Part shown: positions 49,799-58,306 of the stretch, piece after piece
How the letters are laid out: every line of letters starts with the position of its first letter
Numbering within the stretch: position 1 is the first letter of the stretch
Origin: Shimwellia pseudoproteus
Lineage (GTDB): Bacteria > Pseudomonadota > Gammaproteobacteria > Enterobacterales > Enterobacteriaceae
Reading direction: 5' to 3'
NCBI RefSeq assembly: GCF_016415625.1
Contig: NZ_WBXP01000007.1
Coordinates: 58,782 to 122,781 of the forward strand
Length of the DNA: 64,000 nucleotides
Program-made: the position numbers and the translations under genes
The notes under the pieces: model-generated
What the model saw: only the letters and a program-made list of their open reading frames with translations
What the model was told of the DNA's origin: nothing
Database searches by the model: none

Positions 49799-51268
49799 AT
49801 GACTGTTCGCCACTGTGTTGCTGTTGATTTAGGTGCCTCAAGCGGCCGCGTAATGCTGGCCCGTTACGAGACGACCACCGGCAACCTTACTCTGCGGGAA
49901 ATTCACCGCTTTCCTAACGGCCTGCATCAGGTCAACGGCCAGGACACCTGGGACGTGGACGGCCTGGAGCGTGATATCCGCCTCGGGCTTACCCGGGTCT
50001 GCGATCAGGGCATCCTTATCGACAGTATCGGTATTGATACCTGGGGCGTGGACGTGGTGCTGCTGGATGAACACGGAGAGCGGGTCGGCCTGCCGGTCGC
50101 CTACCGCGACAGCCGTACCGATGGGGTGATGGCCCGGGCCTGTCAGGCCCTGGGCCGCCAGGGGATTTACCAGCGTACCGGTATCCAGTTTCTGCCGTTT
50201 AACACCCTGTACCAGTTGCGCGCCTTCAGCGAGCAGCAGCCCGCCCTGCGGGAGCGGGTCGCCCATGCCCTGCTGATGCCGGACTATTTATGCTACCGGC
50301 TGACCGGGGTGATGAACTGGGAATACACCAATGCCACCACCACCCAGCTCGTGAATATCAATACCGATAACTGGGATGAGGAGCTGCTGGCCTGGGCCGG
50401 TGTACCGCGCCGCTGGTTAGGCCCCCCCACCCACCCGGGCAATGTGGTGGGTTACTGGATTTGCCCGCAGAACAACCGTATTCCGGTGGTGTCGGTGGCC
50501 ACCCACGACACCGCCAGTGCGGTGATTGCCGCCCCGCTGGCAGACCCGCACGCGGCTTACCTCTCCTCCGGTACCTGGTCGCTGATGGGGTTTGAAAGCA
50601 AAACCCCGTACACCAGTCCCCAGGCGCTGGCGGCCAATATCACCAACGAAGGCGGGGCCGAAGGGCGTTACCGGGTGCTGAAAAATATTATGGGGCTGTG
50701 GCTGTTACAGCGGGTGATCGCCGAGCATCAGATAACGGACATTGCGGATCTGATTGATAGCGCCTGGCAGATCCCGGCCTGCCGCTTTACCATCAACCCT
50801 AACGACGATCGGTTTATCAACCCTGACAATATGAGCCAGGAGATCCAGGCCGCCTGCGCACAGGCAGATCAGCCGATTCCCCGCAGCGCAGCAGAACTGG
50901 CGCGCTGTATTTTCGACAGCCTGGCACTGCTGTATGCCCGGGTACTGAAAGAGCTTGCCGCCCTGCGCGGCCACCCTTTTACCCGCCTGCATATTGTTGG
51001 CGGCGGCAGCCAAAATGCGCTGCTCAACCAGCTCTGTGCCGATGCCTGTGGCATCCCGGTACTGGCTGGCCCGGTGGAGGCATCCACCCTCGGCAATATT
51101 GGCATTCAACTGATGTCCCAGGACTTACTGCGGGATGTTGACGCCTTCCGCCGGGTGGTGTGCCACAACCACAGTCTGACCACCTATTCCCCTGATCCTG
51201 ATAGCGAAATTGCCCGCGTTGTTGCGCAGTTTCCGCAGAACCGTCAAACCAAGGAGCTTTGCGCATGA
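49799..51268 (+). CDS. rhaB: Rhamnulokinase
   Basis: RhaB phosphorylates L-rhamnulose to L-rhamnulose 1-phosphate. The 489-residue FGGY-family kinase matches E. coli RhaB. Visible motifs are the N-terminal [12 protein letters not shown] phosphate loop, THDTASAV near residue 237 and [17 protein letters not shown] in the C-terminal lobe. The stop overlaps the rhaA ATG. It is the first gene of an extended rha operon. Confidence 0.97.
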   Translation: MTVRHCVAVDLGASSGRVMLARYETTTGNLTLREIHRFPNGLHQVNGQDTWDVDGLERDIRLGLTRVCDQGILIDSIGIDTWGVDVVLLDEHGERVGLPVAYRDSRTDGVMARACQALGRQGIYQRTGIQFLPFNTLYQLRAFSEQQPALRERVAHALLMPDYLCYRLTGVMNWEYTNATTTQLVNINTDNWDEELLAWAGVPRRWLGPPTHPGNVVGYWICPQNNRIPVVSVATHDTASAVIAAPLADPHAAYLSSGTWSLMGFESKTPYTSPQALAANITNEGGAEGRYRVLKNIMGLWLLQRVIAEHQITDIADLIDSAWQIPACRFTINPNDDRFINPDNMSQEIQAACAQADQPIPRSAAELARCIFDSLALLYARVLKELAALRGHPFTRLHIVGGGSQNALLNQLCADACGIPVLAGPVEASTLGNIGIQLMSQDLLRDVDAFRRVVCHNHSLTTYSPDPDSEIARVVAQFPQNRQTKELCA

Positions 51269-52524
51269 GCACTCAACTTGAACAAGCCTGGCAACTGGCC
51301 AAAAAACGCTTCGCCGACGTCGGTGTCGATGCCGAACAGGCCCTGCAACAGCTGGATCGCCTGCCGGTCTCGATGCACTGCTGGCAGGGCGACGATGTCG
51401 CCGGTTTTGAAAATCCGCACGGTAATCTAACCGGCGGTATCCAGGCCACCGGTAACTATCCGGGCAAAGCGCGCAATGCCACTGAGCTGCGGGCAGATCT
51501 TGAACAAGCCCTGAGCCTGATCCCGGGGCCGAAGCGCCTCAACCTGCACGCTATTTATCTGGAGTCTGACACCCCGGTTTCCCGGGATAAGATCCAACCC
51601 GTACACTTTAAAAACTGGGTCGACTGGGCCAAAAAACATCAGCTGGGGCTGGACTTTAACCCCTCCTGTTTTTCCCATCCCCTGAGTGCGGACGGTTTTA
51701 CCCTGTCCCACGCGGACCCGAAGATCCGTCAGTTCTGGATAGACCATTGCAAAGCCAGCCGCCGGGTATCGGCGTACTTCGGTGAGCAACTGGGCACCCC
51801 GTCGGTGATGAATATCTGGATCCCGGACGGCATGAAAGATGTCACCATCGACCGCCTGGCCCCGCGCCAGCGCCTGGCGGCCGCCCTGGATGAGGTTATC
51901 AGTGAGCCGCTCAACCCGGCACACCACATTGATGCGGTAGAGAGCAAATTGTTCGGTATCGGCGCGGAAAGCTACACCGTGGGCTCGAACGAGTTCTATA
52001 TGGGTTACGCCGCCAGCCGCCAGACCGCCCTGTGCCTGGATGCGGGCCACTTCCACCCTACGGAGGTCATTTCCGACAAGATCTCCGCCGCCATGATTTA
52101 CGTGCCGCGCCTGCTGTTACACGTCAGCCGCCCGGTGCGCTGGGACAGCGACCACGTCGTGCTGCTGGATGACGAAACCCAGGCCATCGCCAGTGAGATC
52201 GTGCGCCATGACCTGTTTGACCGGGTGCATATTGGCCTCGACTTTTTCGATGCCTCAATCAACCGCATTGCCGCCTGGGTGATTGGCACCCGCAATATGA
52301 AAAAAGCGCTGCTGCGTGCCCTGCTGGAGCCAACGGATCAGTTGCGCAAACTGGAAGCCTCCGGGGACTACACCGCCCGCCTCGCCCTGCTGGAAGAGCA
52401 AAAATGCCTGCCGTGGCAAGCGGTCTGGGAAATGTACTGCCAGCGCCACGATGTCCCGGCCGGGAGCGAGTGGCTTGGCAACGTACGCCACTATGAACAA
52501 ACCATCCTCAGCCAGCGCGGCTGA
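51265..52524 (+). CDS. rhaA: L-rhamnose isomerase
   Basis: RhaA isomerises L-rhamnose to L-rhamnulose with a divalent metal. It has 419 residues, as in E. coli. The metal-site segments [17 protein letters not shown] and [13 protein letters not shown] are intact. The start [13 protein letters not shown] was chosen by family match; GGAG (51253-51256) precedes it and the ATG overlaps the rhaB stop (ATGA). Confidence 0.97.
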   Translation: MSTQLEQAWQLAKKRFADVGVDAEQALQQLDRLPVSMHCWQGDDVAGFENPHGNLTGGIQATGNYPGKARNATELRADLEQALSLIPGPKRLNLHAIYLESDTPVSRDKIQPVHFKNWVDWAKKHQLGLDFNPSCFSHPLSADGFTLSHADPKIRQFWIDHCKASRRVSAYFGEQLGTPSVMNIWIPDGMKDVTIDRLAPRQRLAAALDEVISEPLNPAHHIDAVESKLFGIGAESYTVGSNEFYMGYAASRQTALCLDAGHFHPTEVISDKISAAMIYVPRLLLHVSRPVRWDSDHVVLLDDETQAIASEIVRHDLFDRVHIGLDFFDASINRIAAWVIGTRNMKKALLRALLEPTDQLRKLEASGDYTARLALLEEQKCLPWQAVWEMYCQRHDVPAGSEWLGNVRHYEQTILSQRG

Positions 52525-52583
52525 TAGCCATTACCACTCGCCACACCGCCGGGCCGCCCGCCCGGCTTAACAGGATGAAGACA

Positions 52584-53408
52584 ATGCACACTATTCTCGA
52601 TGCCTGGTTTGTCCAGGGGATGATCAAAGCCACTTCTGATGCCTGGTTAAAAGGCTGGGATGAGCGCAATGGCGGTAACCTGACCCTGCGCCTTGACCCG
52701 CCGGACATCGCCCCGTATACGGCAGATTTCCACCGCGAACCGCGCTATATCCCGCTGAGCCAGCCCATGCCGGATCTGGCTAATACCCCGTTTCTGGTCA
52801 CGGGTTCTGGTAAGTTCTTTCGCAATGTAGCGCTGGCGCCCGCCGCCAATATTGGCGTAGTGCAGGTGGACAGCGACGGCGCCGGTTACCATATCCTGTG
52901 GGGCCTGGAAGGGGACGCGGTTCCCACCTCAGAACTGCCGGCGCATTTTCTGTCCCACTGCGCGCGCATCAAGGCCACCGGCGGTAACGACCGGGTTATC
53001 ATGCACTGCCACGCCACCAACCTGATTGCCCTCACCTATGTGCTGGAAAACGACACCAACCTGATTACCCGCAAGTTGTGGGAAGGCAGTACCGAATGCC
53101 TGGTGGTCTTCCCGGACGGCGTCGGCATTCTGCCGTGGATGGTACCGGGTACCGATGATATCGGCCAGGTCACCGCCCGGGAGATGGACAACCACGCCCT
53201 GGTATTGTGGCCGTTCCACGGAGTATTCGGCAGCGGGCCAACCCTGGACGAGGCTTTTGGCCTGATTGATACCGCCGAGAAATCCGCCGAAATCCTGGTG
53301 AAAGTGCTGTCCATGGGCGGCATGAAGCAGACCATCACCCGGGAACAACTGGCCGCCCTGGCGGACCGCTTCGGGGTTACCCCGCTGGCCGGGGCCCTGG
53401 CCCTGTAA
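52584..53408 (+). CDS. rhaD: Rhamnulose-1-phosphate aldolase
   Basis: RhaD is a zinc class II aldolase that splits L-rhamnulose 1-phosphate into dihydroxyacetone phosphate and L-lactaldehyde. It has 274 residues, as in E. coli. The zinc site His residues are in MHCHATNL, and the catalytic Glu is in WEGSTECL. Of the two in-frame ATGs at 52575 and 52584, the second has AGGA 10 nt upstream and gives the family length. It lies 59 bp after rhaA. Confidence 0.96.
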   Translation: MHTILDAWFVQGMIKATSDAWLKGWDERNGGNLTLRLDPPDIAPYTADFHREPRYIPLSQPMPDLANTPFLVTGSGKFFRNVALAPAANIGVVQVDSDGAGYHILWGLEGDAVPTSELPAHFLSHCARIKATGGNDRVIMHCHATNLIALTYVLENDTNLITRKLWEGSTECLVVFPDGVGILPWMVPGTDDIGQVTAREMDNHALVLWPFHGVFGSGPTLDEAFGLIDTAEKSAEILVKVLSMGGMKQTITREQLAALADRFGVTPLAGALAL

Positions 53409-53444
53409 TCAGACAGCCCAGGCATTCACAGAAGGAACGATGCA

Positions 53445-54593
53445 ATGAGCTTTACCCTTGCCCTACCCAAAATCAGCCTGCACGGCGCGGGCGCTATCGG
53501 CGATATGGTGAAACTGGTCTCCGGCAAACAGTGGGGCAAGGCCCTGATTGTCACCGACGGCCAACTGGTGAAACTGGGGCTGCTGGACAGCCTGTTCAGC
53601 GCCCTGGCCGGGCACCAGATGGACTACCACCTGTTCGATGGCGTCTTCCCGAACCCCACCGAAGCCCTGGTACAGCAAGGCTTCCTGGCGTATCAGGACA
53701 ACCACTGCGACTATATTATTGCCTTTGGCGGCGGCAGCCCGATTGATACCGCCAAAGCCATTAACATCCTCACCGCCAACCCGGCCCCGTCCACCCGCTA
53801 TGCCGGGGTGGGCAAGGTGGCCCATCCCGGGGTGCCGCTGGTGGCAATTAACACCACCGCCGGTACCGCCGCGGAAATGACCAGTAATGCGGTGATAATC
53901 GACAGCGAACGCCGGGTGAAAGAGGTGATTATCGACAGCCATATCATCCCCGATATTGCCGTTGACGATGCCAGCGTGATGCTGAACATCCCGCCGGCGG
54001 TGACCGCCGCCACCGGCATGGACGCCCTGACCCACGCCATTGAGGCGTATGTCTCCCTCGGGGCGCACCCGCTCACCGATCCCAGCGCCCTAGAAGCTAT
54101 CCGCCTGATTAGCCGCTGGCTGCCCGAGGCGGTGGACAACGGCCAGTGCCTGGAGGCCAGGGAAATGATGGCCTGTGGCCAGTATCTCGCCGGCATGGCG
54201 TTTAACAGCGCGGGCCTGGGGCTGGTGCACGCCCTGGCCCACCAGCCTGGTGCCACCCATAACCTGGCCCACGGGGTCTGCAATGCTATCCTGTTGCCGG
54301 TGATTGCAAGCTTTAACCGCCCCCGGGCCGTGGCGCGTTTTGCCCGTATTGCCGGGGCGATGGGGGTGGATACCACCGCGATGGATGATGAGCAGGCCAG
54401 CTACGCCGCCATTGCGGCAATCCGCGCCCTTGCGGCCCGGGTCGGCATTCCTGCGGGGTTCAGCCGCCTTGGGATCACCGCCGGGGATATCGACGGCTGG
54501 CTGGATAACGCCCTCGCCGACCCGTGCGCCCCCTGTAACCCGCGCAGCGCCAGCCGTGAAGAGGTGCGCGCCCTGTACCTGGAGGCGCTGTGA
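53445..54593 (+). CDS. Lactaldehyde reductase-like iron-dependent alcohol dehydrogenase
   Basis: This is a 382-residue group III (Fe-dependent) alcohol dehydrogenase. It has the nucleotide-binding [11 protein letters not shown] motif (residues 95-105) and the metal residues D193 and H197 in [13 protein letters not shown]262 and H276 in [17 protein letters not shown]. It is related to FucO and YiaY but matches neither closely enough to name. It lies between rhaD and rhaM, so its likely substrate is L-lactaldehyde from RhaD, reduced to 1,2-propanediol (inference). E. coli has no such gene within rhaBADM. GAAGGA precedes the ATG. Confidence 0.88.
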   Translation: MSFTLALPKISLHGAGAIGDMVKLVSGKQWGKALIVTDGQLVKLGLLDSLFSALAGHQMDYHLFDGVFPNPTEALVQQGFLAYQDNHCDYIIAFGGGSPIDTAKAINILTANPAPSTRYAGVGKVAHPGVPLVAINTTAGTAAEMTSNAVIIDSERRVKEVIIDSHIIPDIAVDDASVMLNIPPAVTAATGMDALTHAIEAYVSLGAHPLTDPSALEAIRLISRWLPEAVDNGQCLEAREMMACGQYLAGMAFNSAGLGLVHALAHQPGATHNLAHGVCNAILLPVIASFNRPRAVARFARIAGAMGVDTTAMDDEQASYAAIAAIRALAARVGIPAGFSRLGITAGDIDGWLDNALADPCAPCNPRSASREEVRALYLEAL

Positions 54594-54919
54594 GCCAGCA
54601 AAAATTACTCCGTAAAGCGTTTGTGATGCAGGTGAACCCGGATGCCCATCAAGAATATCAGCGGCGTCATACGCCGATTTGGCCAGAGCTGGAGGCGGTA
54701 CTTAAACAGCACGGTGCTCATCACTATGCTATTTATCTCGATGCTGAACGCCACCTGCTATTTGCCACAGTAGAGATAGAGTCCGAGGCGCGCTGGAACG
54801 CGGTGGCACAGACCGAGGTCTGCCAGCGCTGGTGGAAATATATGCGCGATATTATGCCGGCGAACCCGGACAACAGCCCGGTCAGCGCCGGGCTGCAGAA
54901 CGTGTTTTATCTGCCATAA
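54590..54919 (+). CDS. rhaM: L-rhamnose mutarotase
   Basis: RhaM interconverts the alpha and beta anomers of L-rhamnose. It has 109 residues, slightly longer than E. coli (104). It starts with GTG at 54590, overlapping the stop of the dehydrogenase gene (GTGA); the family sequence begins at [20 protein letters not shown]. The His in [11 protein letters not shown] and the WWKYM block are conserved. It is the last gene of the rha operon. Confidence 0.95.
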   Translation: MSQQKLLRKAFVMQVNPDAHQEYQRRHTPIWPELEAVLKQHGAHHYAIYLDAERHLLFATVEIESEARWNAVAQTEVCQRWWKYMRDIMPANPDNSPVSAGLQNVFYLP

Positions 54920-54926
54920 ACCCGCG

Positions 54927-54961
54927 CCTTCTCAGGCAGCAGATTGCGCTGCCTGAGAAGG
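54927..54961. terminator. Hairpin terminator between rhaM and the XRE-cupin gene
   Basis: CCTTCTCAGGCAGC (54927-54940) and GCTGCCTGAGAAGG (54948-54961) form a perfect 14-bp stem with a 7-nt loop, 8 nt after the rhaM stop. No T-tract follows, but the strength of the stem and its convergent position suggest a terminator. Confidence 0.75.
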
Positions 54962-54967
54962 GCCCCG

Positions 54968-55515
54968 CTAGTTCTGCTCTGCCACCAGCAGCGCGTAAGT
55001 GTCCGGCTCAAGGGCTTTAAACATATGAGTCTGGTCTGCCGGATAACAAATATAATCCCCTTCACCCAGTTCCTCCGGCGCCCCAATAAGGCCCACCAGC
55101 GCCCGCCCGCGGGTAACGATAATATGCTCAACGGACCCGGCAGGGTGCGGCTTTGAGATCCGGTCCGCCCCGGGCTGGGTGATCAGCAGATACACGTCGC
55201 GCCGGGCCCCAGGGGGCACGCCGCCAGCAGGATCGCTTCATAATTAGCCTGCCCGGCGACGACTTTGGTGCCTTCACCACGGCGGATCACCTGGGTGGTG
55301 GGCTGCTGTGGCTCCAGCAGGCGCGCAAATGGGATATCCAGCGCCACGCACAGTGACCATAATGTTTCGAGGCTCGGGTTACCGTTGCCCCCTTCCAGCT
55401 GGGACAGGGTGGATTTAGCAATGCCCGCGCGGCGCGCGACTTCACCAAGGGATAATCCGGCCCGGGTACGCTCACGCACCAGACTTTTGGCAATTAAGGC
55501 AATCGGCTGTGCCAT
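54968..55515 (-). pseudogene. XRE-cupin transcriptional regulator, frameshifted
   Basis: This is a regulator of the HTH-XRE plus cupin-2 type. The N-terminal frame (55515-55183, 110 codons) has the HTH LSLGEVARRAGIAKSTLSQLEGG and runs to YEAILLAACP. Homologous sequence then continues in another frame from about 55219 to 54968: PPGARRDVYLLITQPGAD, then a cupin (PHPAGSVEHIIVTRGRA, YPADQTHMFKA). Losing one C within the G-run on the plus strand (55212-55216) would account for the shift; restoring one base gives LLAACPPGARRDVYLL. It is divergent from azlCD. It may be a pseudogene, a variable homopolymer site or a sequencing error. Confidence 0.75.
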
Positions 55516-55651
55516 AACGTCTCCTGAACGTCCCGTTCACTACATTTTTCATGCAATGGAGTGTTCGATATAACGAACGATACGTTCATCTTGATAATCA
55601 GTTCAACTATGTTCATTATAATGGAACATCGTTCGATATGGCGAAACTATT
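55516..55651. promoter_or_regulatory. Divergent XRE regulator / azlC control region with GTTC repeats
   Basis: This 136-bp region contains repeated GTTC/GAAC motifs at 55526-55529, 55535-55538, 55563-55578 (GTTCG-ATATAA-CGAAC), 55584, 55601, 55611, 55624 and 55631. GTTCGATAT occurs twice (55563 and 55631). These are probably operators of the adjacent regulator. A TATAAT is at 55617-55622. Confidence 0.5.
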
Positions 55652-56305
55652 ATGCCCACTTCCCGGTTTTCATCTTTAAGCAGCACCACGGTAAAAGCCA
55701 TTGCCCTGGTCTGCCTGGCCATTGCCATCACTGGCGCCTCTTATGGTTCCCTGGCGGCGGCTTACGGCTTCCCGCTCTGGGTGCCGTTTATGCTGTCTGT
55801 CTGTGTCCTCGCGGGGGCCTCAGAGTTTATGTTTATCGGCATTGTCGCCAGCGGCGGCCATCCCCTGGCGGCTGGCCTGCTGGTCAATGCCCGCCATATC
55901 CCTTTTGGGGTCACGGTACGTGAGCTGGTCGGCAAGGGCGCGACCGGCCTGCTGGGCTGCCATATTATGAACGATGAAAGCGTGGTCTTCGGGCTGGCCC
56001 AGGCAACAGCAGAGCGGCGTAAAGCGGCCTACTGGTTATGCGGCCTCGGGGTAGCCATTTGCTGGCCCCTGGGGGCGGTGCTGGGGAGCGAAATCGGCAG
56101 AATGCTGCCGTCGCCGGAGGCCATCGGCCTGGATGCGGTGTTCCCGGCTATCCTGCTGGCGCTGGTGTTACCCGCGTTGCGCAATAAAACCACCCGCGTG
56201 CGCGCCGCAGGCGGCGCTGCGCTAACCCTGGCGGCGGTGCCTCTGCTGCCGGTTGGGCTGCCGGTGCTGGTGTCGCTGTTCGGTTTAGGGCTGAGGAAAA
56301 AATAA
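55652..56305 (+). CDS. AzlC-family branched-chain amino acid exporter, large subunit
   Basis: This is a 217-residue inner-membrane protein of the AzlC/YgaZ family, which exports branched-chain amino acids with a small AzlD partner. Family residues include ASEFMFIG, NARHIPFG and MNDESVVFG, and about six hydrophobic helices. The stop overlaps the azlD start (TAATG). It is most similar in layout to E. coli ygaZH, but the locus differs. The substrate (e.g. valine) is inferred from the family. Confidence 0.88.
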   Translation: MPTSRFSSLSSTTVKAIALVCLAIAITGASYGSLAAAYGFPLWVPFMLSVCVLAGASEFMFIGIVASGGHPLAAGLLVNARHIPFGVTVRELVGKGATGLLGCHIMNDESVVFGLAQATAERRKAAYWLCGLGVAICWPLGAVLGSEIGRMLPSPEAIGLDAVFPAILLALVLPALRNKTTRVRAAGGAALTLAAVPLLPVGLPVLVSLFGLGLRKK

Positions 56306-56628
56306 TGGCCAGTAGTGGATTAATTCTGATCGGTATTGCGGTACTGGGGGCAGGCACCTATTTGATGCGCTTTGGCGGGGCAATGCTGGGCAGTAAGCTG
56401 GCGCTCTCTGCCCGTTCGCAGGCGCTGTTAGCCGATGCCGCCACCACACTGTTGTTTGCGGTAGCGCTGTCTACGGCGCTGTACGAAGGGGGACATTTTG
56501 CCGGGGCCGCCCGGGTGTCCGGGGTGGCGGTGGCGCTGTTTTTAGCCTGGCGCAAAATGCCGCTGATTGTGGTGATTGTTACCGCTGCCGTTGTCACAGC
56601 GCTGCTGCGCCTGGCGGGGATCCACTAA
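56305..56628 (+). CDS. AzlD-family branched-chain amino acid exporter, small subunit
   Basis: This is a 107-residue membrane protein of the AzlD/YgaH family with about four helices, the partner of AzlC. The AzlD hallmark TYLMRFGGAMLG lies at residues 15-26. GAGGAA is upstream. It overlaps azlC by one base and is followed by a terminator. Confidence 0.88.
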   Translation: MASSGLILIGIAVLGAGTYLMRFGGAMLGSKLALSARSQALLADAATTLLFAVALSTALYEGGHFAGAARVSGVAVALFLAWRKMPLIVVIVTAAVVTALLRLAGIH

Positions 56629-56654
56629 ACAGGGTAGCGATGTGCGCCACCCAT

Positions 56655-56681
56655 AAAAAAAGCGCCCTGAGGCGCTTTTTT
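56655..56681. terminator. Bidirectional terminator after azlD
   Basis: AAAAAAGCGCC and GGCGCTTTTTT form an 11-bp stem with the loop CTGA about 27 nt after the azlD stop. It also serves the convergent DUF1471 gene, whose stop is at 56698. Confidence 0.93.
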
Positions 56682-56697
56682 CGCAGATGATGCGGAC

Positions 56698-56910
56698 TTA
56701 TTTGGTCAGTTCAGCCGTCATATGTACCTGGTTACCGGTGTAAGCTTCGGTAATGCGATAAGAAGATGCACCAGCGGCTTCGGCTTTAGCGGCGATTTTT
56801 GCTTCTGCGCCGTCAAGGGTAGAGGCGGTTGCGGTAACGCTCTGGCCAGCGAAAGCACCAAAAGCAGCGGTAAGCGCGATAGCAGCAACAAAAGTTTTGA
56901 TAGTTTTCAT
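56698..56910 (-). CDS. DUF1471 (YhcN/BhsA-type) small periplasmic protein
   Basis: This is a 70-residue secreted protein with a signal peptide cleaved after AFGAFA (about residue 22). The mature part ends with KAEAAGASSYRITEAYTGNQ and HMTAELTK, typical of the BhsA/YhcN/YahO stress-protein family. The start at 56910 has AGGA upstream; the in-frame ATG at 56991 lies in non-family sequence. Members in E. coli are induced by stress and affect biofilm; which member this is cannot be settled. Confidence 0.85.
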   Translation of the reverse strand: MKTIKTFVAAIALTAAFGAFAGQSVTATASTLDGAEAKIAAKAEAAGASSYRITEAYTGNQVHMTAELTK

Positions 56911-57213
56911 GGTCTGTATCCTGTGTTTATCTGTTCGGAGAAAGGCGCCGTGCCTTTGATGAGATAAATAGTAGATCCAGATCACATTCAATAATAGTGG
57001 AATAGTTTGCTTTACATAATCAAATAAATTGAATGAGAGATTTTATTCCGATCAATAACCACACAAATGTTACAGTTTGAAATAAAAAGCCATAAACCAG
57101 CGTAATTATCAGCATAACAAACTAAAAAGCCACCAATGACACGAAACGATCAATGGTGGCAAAGCGGATTAAACGTGCTTTTTGTCTGCGGGGGGAGGTT
57201 GCGCAATAGATAA
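56911..57213. other. Intergenic region between the DUF1471 gene and fdhD
   Basis: This 303-bp AT-rich region holds the promoter of the small DUF1471 gene on the minus strand and the terminator of fdhD at 57124-57159. It contains no other gene I can support. Confidence 0.5.
57124..57159 (-). terminator. Terminator of fdhD
   Basis: CCACCAATG (57130-57138) and CAATGGTGG (57151-57159) pair at 8 of 9 positions. On the minus strand the hairpin is followed by CTTTTTAG, a T-tract, about 55 nt after the fdhD stop. Confidence 0.75.
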
Positions 57214-58044
57214 TTAAGCGATCAGCCGCTGAGGATGGGTATACACCATCGCCCGACCTGGCCGACAAAATCCCACCAGCGTCAGGTTACAGCGCTGGGC
57301 CACCTCCACCGCCAGCGATGTCGCCGCAGAGACAGCGAACAGAATTTCGACCCCACACATAGCGGCCTTCTGCACCATTTCATAACTGGCCCGGCTGGAG
57401 ACCAGCACCGCCCCTGCGGGCCACTGTGCCTGGCTGCGCTGCCCCAGTAACTTATCCAGCGCCACGTGGCGGCCAACATCTTCATGGCCCCCGCTCACCT
57501 GGCCCTGCGCATCCAGCCACACCGCCACATGGGTACAACCGGTTAACTGACCCACCGGCTGGAAGTCACGCAGCGCGCTCAGGCCGTTATCCAGCTGGGC
57601 GAGGGGAAACTGCTGCGTGAACGGTAATGCCGGGATTGGACGCACCACATCATCCAGTTGCTCCACGCCGCAGATACCGCAACCGGTACGGCCCGTTAAC
57701 GCCCGACGGCGTTCTTTCAGCGCCATAAAGCGGCGGCTGGACAGCTCAATCTGCACTTCCAGGCCCGTATTGCAGGTGGGTACCACCTCCATACCGTAAA
57801 TCTCTGCCGGTGAGCGAATAATGCCTTCGGAAAGGGAAAAACCCAGCGCAAACGCCTCAAGATCTTTCGGCGACGCCATCATCACCACATGGGAAATGCC
57901 GTTGTAAACCAGCGCCACGGGCACCTCCTCTGCCAGCCAGTCCTGGTGGGGTTGCACCAGATCCTGCTTATTCCAGAGGGAGAAGCGCCGCGCGCCTGTG
58001 ACATTTTGAGCACTTTCAGGCTCACTCAGAGATACATTCTTCAC
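57214..58044 (-). CDS. fdhD: Formate dehydrogenase accessory sulfurtransferase FdhD
   Basis: FdhD transfers sulfur from IscS to the molybdenum cofactor of formate dehydrogenases, and is essential for FdoG and FDH-H activity. The 276-residue protein has the functional cysteines C122 and C125 in GCGICG, plus the bis-MGD-binding C-terminal half with [18 protein letters not shown]. It is divergent from fdoG. Confidence 0.97.
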   Translation of the reverse strand: MKNVSLSEPESAQNVTGARRFSLWNKQDLVQPHQDWLAEEVPVALVYNGISHVVMMASPKDLEAFALGFSLSEGIIRSPAEIYGMEVVPTCNTGLEVQIELSSRRFMALKERRRALTGRTGCGICGVEQLDDVVRPIPALPFTQQFPLAQLDNGLSALRDFQPVGQLTGCTHVAVWLDAQGQVSGGHEDVGRHVALDKLLGQRSQAQWPAGAVLVSSRASYEMVQKAAMCGVEILFAVSAATSLAVEVAQRCNLTLVGFCRPGRAMVYTHPQRLIA

Positions 58045-58306
58045 GTTATATTAACCAAATAAGAACAGCCACAATACTCCTGTGGTATTCTGTTAGCATA
58101 CTCCCTCCGGTTATGGAGGGTTTCTGAGCAGATTTTGAACCTTTGTACTCTACGGTGCAAAGAAAAACAGAACAACGCCTCATGGTGTCGTCCGGGACTA
58201 CATCAGGATATCTCAGGACACGTCAGAAAGAGCCTGGTAGCCTTCTGTCAGGTCAGGACGCAGCAGGGGCAAGCAATGTGAAAAATGTCGAGACAAGGAG
58301 CAATCC
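58045..58306. promoter_or_regulatory. Divergent fdhD / fdoG control region
   Basis: This is 262 bp between fdhD and fdoG. CCCTCC-GGTTAT-GGAGGG (58103-58120) is a 6-bp hairpin followed by TTTCTG; it could be an attenuator or a protein site. The rest gives no firm promoter match. CAAGGAG (58294-58300 region) is the fdoG ribosome-binding site. Confidence 0.45.
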
